5,720 nt of DNA from Bacteroidaceae bacterium (lineage in GTDB: Bacteria; Bacteroidota; Bacteroidia; Bacteroidales; CHK158-818), in NCBI GenBank assembly GCA_017467745.1, contig JAFUKV010000073.1, positions 1 to 5,720 of the forward strand, given 5' to 3'. The stretch's first letter is position 1. Each line of letters starts with the position of its first letter. The translations under genes and the position numbers were made by a program. The notes beneath the pieces are model-generated. The model was given only the letters and a program-made list of their open reading frames with translations, did not search any database and had not been told where the DNA came from. This document shows, one piece after another, positions 5,592 through 5,720 of this stretch.

Positions 5592-5638
5592 GTTTTGGGG
5601 CAGTTTACTCTCCAAAGGAGGAAGAAACTGCCCCAAAC
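5592..5638. other. Long perfect hairpin with Shine-Dalgarno-like loop
   Basis: Arms of 13 bp (TTTGGGGCAGTTT at 5594-5606 and its exact complement at 5625-5637) enclose an 18-nt loop. One more G-C pair (5592/5638) forms if a T is bulged. Inside the loop CTCC (5610-5613) can pair with GGAG (5617-5620) around AAA. The plus-strand loop contains AAAGGAGG, a near-complete Shine-Dalgarno core, but no start codon follows at a usable distance. On the plus strand there is no T tract. On the minus strand the stem is followed by a short TTTT, so a weak terminator for a minus-strand gene entering from the right is possible. Confidence 0.6.
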
Positions 5639-5674
5639 GGTTACCGCTTGACCTTTACACATAATGAGGCTGGC

Positions 5675-5682
5675 TACCTTTG
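5675..5682 (+). promoter_or_regulatory. Consensus -7 box near the right edge (TACCTTTG)
   Basis: TACCTTTGC matches the Bacteroidetes -7 consensus exactly. A TTG at 5648-5650 lies 24 nt upstream, somewhat farther than the usual -33 spacing. Transcription would begin near 5689 and run out of the window, so the gene it serves is not visible. Confidence 0.5.
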
Positions 5683-5720
5683 CATCCGGCATAGGGGATA
5701 AATGACCGATTGTTTAGTAG

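Overview
This window looks like chromosomal DNA from a Bacteroidetes bacterium, most likely order Bacteroidales. The evidence is codon use and protein style typical of that group, several TAnnTTTG-type -7 promoter boxes, mostly weak or absent Shine-Dalgarno sequences, and a secreted glycoside hydrolase of a type common in gut Bacteroidales. I cannot name the genus from sequence alone.

Positions 1-2032 hold the distal part of a plus-strand dTDP-sugar operon. It contains the C-terminal end of rfbA/rmlA (glucose-1-phosphate thymidylyltransferase), a complete rfbC/rmlC (3,5-epimerase) and a complete rfbB/rmlB (4,6-dehydratase). Spacing is tight (27 and 8 bp), and a strong intrinsic terminator follows at about 2052. 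Together the three enzymes convert glucose-1-phosphate and dTTP to dTDP-4-keto-L-rhamnose for surface polysaccharide. The last enzyme, the reductase RmlD, is not between these genes or after them.

Positions 2093-2363 are a convergent intergenic region. A perfect 17-bp hairpin there terminates the opposing minus-strand gene. That gene (2364-4211) encodes a secreted family 2 glycoside hydrolase of 615 residues, with both catalytic glutamates visible. A likely -7 box lies about 140 bp upstream of its start codon.

Positions 4212-5720 are gene-poor and AT-rich. The supportable content is an inverted repeat and a -7-like box, a possible 32-residue single-pass membrane peptide (4714-4812), and a 78-residue putative lipoprotein that may be truncated (4851-5087). 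Beyond these lie a broken-looking minus-strand reading frame behind a consensus -7 box (5113-5267), a long perfect hairpin carrying a Shine-Dalgarno-like loop (5592-5638), and a consensus -7 box facing out of the right edge (5675-5682). This right-hand third resembles a decayed accessory region. I see no CRISPR array, tRNA, rRNA or intact transposase. I did not find a clear new multi-gene system; the best leads are the small membrane peptide, the decayed minus-strand gene and the structured element near 5600.
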